From Fimbriimonadia bacterium (GTDB taxonomy: Bacteria > Armatimonadota > Fimbriimonadia > Fimbriimonadales > Fimbriimonadaceae), in NCBI GenBank assembly GCA_029824495.1, contig JALGXY010000392.1, positions 1 to 8,844 on the forward strand: a DNA stretch of 8,844 nt. The letters run 5' to 3'. The first letter of the stretch is position 1, and each line of letters opens with the position of its first letter. Below are positions 5,333-8,844 of the stretch, one piece after another. Made by a program: the position numbers and the translations under genes. The notes beneath the pieces were generated by a model. That model had not been told where the DNA came from and did no database searches. It saw nothing but the letters and a program-made list of their open reading frames with translations.

Positions 5333-7215
5333 AGGAAATACCTCACGTTTGTAACCACGACATTGGGTTTGGATCGAAGCGCAAGCTTCAAGCTGAATGC
5401 GATGTTGCTGTGCAGGAACCGCTGCAGCCAGGTTTTTGGCACAGCCTGCGGCACGATAACGGTGACCATGTGATCCTTGTCTCCTTCATGTTCGCGCAGA
5501 GTCTCATCGATGTAGTCGATGATTGGCCGAATGAGCGATCTGTACGGGGATTCGAGGATAACCAACGGAATATCCTCTCCGAAGGCCTGCCACTCCTTCT
5601 TAATGGTGCCGGTGTGATCGCGCCCCAATGTCACGTGGATGGCACGCGTGTCATCGGTGAGCGCCTTGCTGTAAGAGATCGCCTGCAGGATGCCCTTGTG
5701 GAGCCTCGGCACGAGCAGAATCACTGTTGTGTCGACTTCAGTGAGAGCCGGCTCATCTTCGATGCTCAGCCTTTTGTCGAGCCAGTTGTAGTGCCGCTTG
5801 ATGCCGAAGAAGATCATCACAATGATGATGAGAGCTGCGATGGCGATCCACGCTCCCTCTGTAAACCTTGTGAACAGCAGCAGCAATGTGACGACAGCGC
5901 AGACAAACGATCCCAGGCCGCTCACCCAAGCCTTCCACGATCCTCGCTGGTTCTTGCGGAACCAGAAGACCATGCCGAGCTGGCTGAGAGTGAATGAAAG
6001 GAACACGCCGACCGCGTACATGGGGATCAGCAGGTGTGGGTCAGCGTTAAAGCCGATGATCAGCAGGATCGAGAGAACGGCCAATGTGATGATGCCGTTC
6101 TGAAAGACCAGCCTATCGCCCACCGTGGTGAGCTGTCGCGGCAGAAACCCGTCTTTCGCTACGAACATCGACAGCCGCGGGAAGTCGGCAAACCCGGTGT
6201 TGGCTGCCAGTACAAGAATCAATGCTGTCGCCACCTGGGTGATATAGAAGCCCGGGTGTGTAGCACTGCCAAAGATCGCAGCAGCGATCTGGGCAAGGAC
6301 CGTCATGTAGCCCTCGCCTCCGGCTCCATGGCCTCCGCCGCTCATGGCCGTAATGCCGAAGTTGGTGGCAGCCCAAGAGATGCCGACCACCAGGAACATC
6401 AGAACGATGCCCATCCAGACCAGGGTCTTGGAGGCGTTCTTGTGCTCTGGGGCTTCGAAGGCGAGCACTCCGTCGGCGATCGCTTCGGTGCCGGTCAGGG
6501 CTGTACAGCCAGCAGCGAATGCTTTGAAGATGAAAAAGGCCAGCGCCATAGTGCCGATCGGCTTGATGCCTTCGGCAATCGTGTGGTGGTCGACCACCGG
6601 GGTGATGGAGCCGCCCGACATCATCGAGAATGCGCCCCAGAGGATCAGTCCGAGCACCAGAACCACATAGCTGTAGGTGGGAATTGCAAAGACTGCTCCG
6701 CTCTCCTTGGCTCCTCTTAGGTTGAAAAACGTGATGACTGCCACTGCCACTGACGCCATGAGAGCGGCATAAGGCTGAGTCTGTGGGAGCATTGATACGA
6801 TCGCACTAGCGCCAGCCGAGACCGATACAGCTACGGTTAAGACGTAGCCAATGAGCAGTGCACCTGCTGCGATCAGACCCCAGACTCGCCCGAGATTTTC
6901 TGAAGAGACGCGATAGGAGCCGCCGCCAGTGGGATACGCTTGAATTGTCTGGTAATAGGAAAAGATGACGATCCAGAGCAGGGCGATCAGGGCAAATGTG
7001 ATCGGGAGCAGGTAGCCCAAAGCCCAGGCTCCACCGCCGATCGCAACATCCTGGAGCTTGTGGAGAATCTCTTCCGTTGCATAAGCCGACGAGGAGAGCG
7101 CGTCAGATGCAAAAACTGCAAGCGCAAAGACGATGATGAGTCGTTCATGCTGAGCACGCTTGGAGTGGATTGGCTTCCCGAAAAGGAAATGCTTGAGCTT
7201 TGTAAGAGATCCCAT
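5329..7215 (-). CDS. kimA: KimA-family potassium/proton symporter (KUP/APC superfamily)
   Basis: KimA imports K+ with protons across the inner membrane. This 628-residue protein is collinear with Bacillus subtilis KimA (about 607): a basic start with FLFGKP, about 12 membrane helices to residue 470, then a cytosolic domain (about 495-628). The signature SDALSSSAYA (37-46) holds Asp38, matching Asp36 of KimA. IGYVLTVAVSVSAG (122-135) keeps Tyr124, Thr127 and Ser131, and ALTGTEAIA (239-247) keeps Thr241 and Glu244, so the known K+ site looks complete. Other shared stretches are AYPTGGGSY (93-101), LAANTGFADFP (336-346) and IPMYAVGVF (397-405). A glycine/histidine-rich loop, GGGHGAGGEG (293-302), is unusual. 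Only 30 bases separate it from nagA, with no riboswitch and no clear ribosome site. It overlaps the STAS-Usp gene by 4 bases. The family is certain; K+ as substrate is likely. Confidence 0.88.
   Translation of the reverse strand: MGSLTKLKHFLFGKPIHSKRAQHERLIIVFALAVFASDALSSSAYATEEILHKLQDVAIGGGAWALGYLLPITFALIALLWIVIFSYYQTIQAYPTGGGSYRVSSENLGRVWGLIAAGALLIGYVLTVAVSVSAGASAIVSMLPQTQPYAALMASVAVAVITFFNLRGAKESGAVFAIPTYSYVVLVLGLILWGAFSMMSGGSITPVVDHHTIAEGIKPIGTMALAFFIFKAFAAGCTALTGTEAIADGVLAFEAPEHKNASKTLVWMGIVLMFLVVGISWAATNFGITAMSGGGHGAGGEGYMTVLAQIAAAIFGSATHPGFYITQVATALILVLAANTGFADFPRLSMFVAKDGFLPRQLTTVGDRLVFQNGIITLAVLSILLIIGFNADPHLLIPMYAVGVFLSFTLSQLGMVFWFRKNQRGSWKAWVSGLGSFVCAVVTLLLLFTRFTEGAWIAIAALIIIVMIFFGIKRHYNWLDKRLSIEDEPALTEVDTTVILLVPRLHKGILQAISYSKALTDDTRAIHVTLGRDHTGTIKKEWQAFGEDIPLVILESPYRSLIRPIIDYIDETLREHEGDKDHMVTVIVPQAVPKTWLQRFLHSNIAFSLKLALRSKPNVVVTNVRYFL
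5341..5344 (-). promoter_or_regulatory. Shine-Dalgarno site supporting the TTG start of the STAS-Usp gene
   Basis: On the minus strand GAGG, within GTGAGGT, lies 8 bases before the TTG at 5332-5330. It sits inside the last codons of kimA. There is no nearby in-frame ATG, so the TTG is the best start. Confidence 0.5.
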
Positions 7216-7245
7216 CGAGAGAATCTGGCGAAAGAGTACCTGCCG

Positions 7246-8304
7246 CTATCCTAGAGAGGCAGCCTTATGGATGCTCCGAATGGCGAACGAATTGTCGAAT
7301 TCGATCCAGGTGCTGGGTGTTCCAAAGTGACCAATCGCCTTGCGAGGATTCAGGCTGCAGGCCCGAACAGCAAGCTCTGGACCGAAGTCTGAAGCCAGGT
7401 TTTGGAACGCGTCGAGCATCGTGATAGAGCTGCCAGCCAGCGCTCCATTGCGCTTAAGCCTGATGTCATTTTCGCCTCTGACAACCTCAGTCCCCCACAT
7501 ATCGAAGGTCTGGCCTTTCGCTGTTCCCGAAGCCAGTGTTGAGTCGCTGACCGCCAAGATCTTATGTGCTGGCTTGCTGTTTATGAGAATCTGTGCCGCC
7601 GGCTGAGAGACGTGAATCCGATCGTAGATCAGCTCGCATGAGAGGCCGTCTGCCAGCAGGCAGAAACCAACTGTTCCAGCTTCACGATGGTGCAGACCAC
7701 GCATCGCGTTGTAGGTGTGCGTTGAATGGCCGAATCCTGCCTCGAAGCCGATCGCTGCCTGGTCGAACGTGGCATCTGTATGCCCCATGCTCACCAAGAC
7801 TCCCCGACTGCTGAGCCGACTTGCCAGCTTGAGGGCACCCGGCTGTTCAGGCGCCATTGTGATCACTTTCAGGCGGCTGTCATCGAGAATCTCATCCCAT
7901 TCGCTCGGCTCTTGCGGCGGCTCAACAATCGCGCTGGGCGGCTGGGCTCCCGGGTGTTTAGGGCTGATGAAAGGACCTTCAAGGTGGAATCCCCAGACGA
8001 GCGGGTCGTCTGGAAGACGGTTGAGAGCCGATTTAACATCTGATGCAGGTGCGGTGACGGTCGTAGGCAGGAATCCCTCGTAACCGATCTCTCTGAGCTT
8101 GTGGCAGAGCGTGATCAGGTCTTCAGTGCTCGCCGACATGAAATCGATGCCAAACGCTCCATGAATGTGGATGTCTACAAATCCAGGGCAGAGAACTCCG
8201 TCAGGGTCCGCATCTGAGCGAGACAGCACCACGGAATCGCCCGAGAAATCGACTGTATAAGGGCCCCATCCTTCAGGGCCGTGGCAGAGCAGTGTTCTGT
8301 TCAT
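7246..8304 (-). CDS. nagA: N-acetylglucosamine-6-phosphate deacetylase
   Basis: NagA removes acetate from GlcNAc-6-phosphate to give glucosamine-6-phosphate, in amino-sugar use and peptidoglycan recycling. The 352-residue amidohydrolase is a little shorter than the usual 380 or so, mainly in the N-terminal beta-sandwich part. Metal and active-site residues are all present: PGFVDIHIHG (40-49) with His46 and His48, HLEGPF (107-112) with Glu109, SMGHTDA (172-178) with His175, STHTYNAM (194-201) with His196, DRIHV (228-232) with His231, and AVSDST (251-256) with the catalytic Asp254. AGSSITM (290-296) is also typical. The ATG overlaps the dprA stop as ATGA and has no visible ribosome site, so translation is probably coupled. 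No nagB or sugar transporter is visible nearby; mltG across the convergent junction is the only other wall-related gene. The assignment is secure. Confidence 0.95.
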   Translation of the reverse strand: MNRTLLCHGPEGWGPYTVDFSGDSVVLSRSDADPDGVLCPGFVDIHIHGAFGIDFMSASTEDLITLCHKLREIGYEGFLPTTVTAPASDVKSALNRLPDDPLVWGFHLEGPFISPKHPGAQPPSAIVEPPQEPSEWDEILDDSRLKVITMAPEQPGALKLASRLSSRGVLVSMGHTDATFDQAAIGFEAGFGHSTHTYNAMRGLHHREAGTVGFCLLADGLSCELIYDRIHVSQPAAQILINSKPAHKILAVSDSTLASGTAKGQTFDMWGTEVVRGENDIRLKRNGALAGSSITMLDAFQNLASDFGPELAVRACSLNPRKAIGHFGTPSTWIEFDNSFAIRSIHKAASLG

Positions 8305-8844
8305 GGTTTGATCGCGTAGCCTCCCGCATCACGGATCACCAGGCCGTCCATCTCCATTGTGGTCAGTTCTGCGAGCACTTCTGCTGCATCCAGGCCAGTT
8401 TCTTCGGAGATTTTCTCGGCCGAGATCGGTGATTCGCTCAGTGTGGCGACAATCGCCTGTTGACCAGGTGATAGCTGGGAGGCATCCATCTTCACCTCAG
8501 GGGCTGCCTCGATATTGAGCTGTTCCAGCACCTGATTGGGGTGATCGACCAGGGTCGCTCCATCCCGAATCAGACCGTGGCTTCCGACAAAGCCGCGATG
8601 AGTAATCGGGCCGGGAAGCACGAAAACTGTTCGGCCCTGCTCGGCGGAGTTGCGTGCGGTAATCAATGCGCCAGAAATCTCAGGAGCCTCGACTACGACA
8701 AGTGCATGGCTGAGCGCAGCGATCGTAAAGTTTCGTTCTGGGAAGTTTTGGCGAAGAGAGGGTGTGCCGACCGGGAACTGGCTGAGAAGGCACCCTTTTT
8801 CGCGGATCTCTGCGTAAAGCTCTCGATTGCTGGCAGGAAAGACT
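8301..8844 (-). CDS. dprA: DNA-processing protein DprA (Smf), C-terminal part
   Basis: DprA binds incoming single-stranded DNA and loads RecA during natural transformation. The gene runs off the right edge; about 180 C-terminal codons are visible, so the N-terminus is missing. Reading from the edge the Rossmann-like domain shows VFPASNRELYAEI, LLSQFPVGTP, FPERN, LVVVEAPEISGALITAR, EQGRTVFVLPG and LIRDGATLV. These correspond in order to family motifs including VYPxxN, SExPxGxxP, FPxRN, SGSLITAR and GRxVFAVPG. The last 60 residues or so form a winged-helix domain (LSPGQQAIVATL to the end, GGYAIKP), as in many DprA proteins. The usual NRII after FP-x-R is NFTI here. A TTG at 8666 inside ALITAR is not a start, because homology continues without a break to the window edge. 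The stop overlaps the nagA start. Confidence 0.93.
   Translation of the reverse strand, partial: VFPASNRELYAEIREKGCLLSQFPVGTPSLRQNFPERNFTIAALSHALVVVEAPEISGALITARNSAEQGRTVFVLPGPITHRGFVGSHGLIRDGATLVDHPNQVLEQLNIEAAPEVKMDASQLSPGQQAIVATLSESPISAEKISEETGLDAAEVLAELTTMEMDGLVIRDAGGYAIKP

Noticed and set aside
5410..5997. Open frame of 195 codons on the plus strand opposite the kimA C-terminal region
   Set aside because: It is antisense to kimA and low in complexity, with no motif, no ribosome site of note and no homology I recognise.
6034..6720. Long open frame of 228 codons on the plus strand opposite kimA
   Set aside because: It lies wholly antisense to the well-conserved kimA, and its translation is rich in Asp, His, Arg and Gln with no recognisable domain. 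It looks like a mirror of kimA codon use.
7216..7245. A promoter or riboswitch in the nagA-kimA gap
   Set aside because: At 30 bases it is too short for a riboswitch, and I see no paired -35/-10 boxes and no ribosome site in it.
8301..8666. A separate 121-residue gene starting at TTG 8666
   Set aside because: The TTG is the Leu codon inside the DprA motif ALITAR. DprA homology continues upstream to the window edge, so this is only part of dprA.
1..8844. Mobile element, phage, CRISPR or defence system
   Set aside because: I looked for transposases, integrases, direct-repeat arrays, tRNA attachment sites and nuclease or toxin genes on both strands and found none. All nine genes are accounted for by the families listed.

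Overview
This is bacterial chromosomal DNA of middling-high GC (mid-50s percent by eye). Nine genes sit in two converging, tightly packed sets with almost no non-coding sequence. The only gap between genes is 30 bases (7216-7245); every other junction overlaps. I see no RNA gene, CRISPR array, insertion sequence, integrase or phage gene.

Plus-strand set (1-4517), entering from the left: the C-terminus of an inositol-monophosphatase-family phosphatase (probably HisN-type), ruvX, mltG, a HAD phosphatase fused to a GtrA-like membrane domain, aroE and a long-form Sua5/TsaC threonylcarbamoyl-AMP synthase. The set mixes amino-acid biosynthesis (a histidine or inositol-phosphate step, and shikimate), rRNA maturation, tRNA modification, peptidoglycan strand-length control and a probable envelope-lipid phosphatase.

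Minus-strand set (4514-8844), entering from the right: the C-terminal part of dprA, nagA, a KimA-type potassium/proton symporter, and a soluble STAS plus universal-stress-protein-like protein that overlaps the kimA stop. The last two look like a transporter and a dedicated accessory protein. The two sets meet tail to tail on one CTAG at 4514-4517, which supplies both stop codons.

Organism: the ruvX-mltG-YqeG-aroE order and KimA point to Bacillota or Armatimonadota. An Armatimonadota/Fimbriimonadia-like genome is my best guess, but this is inference and no marker here settles it. Start codons are ATG or TTG, and Shine-Dalgarno sites are present at some genes and absent at others.

Most of the content is ordinary housekeeping. 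The two least ordinary proteins are the YqeG-GtrA fusion and the STAS-Usp partner of KimA. GATC, and CGATCG in particular, are also noticeably over-represented.
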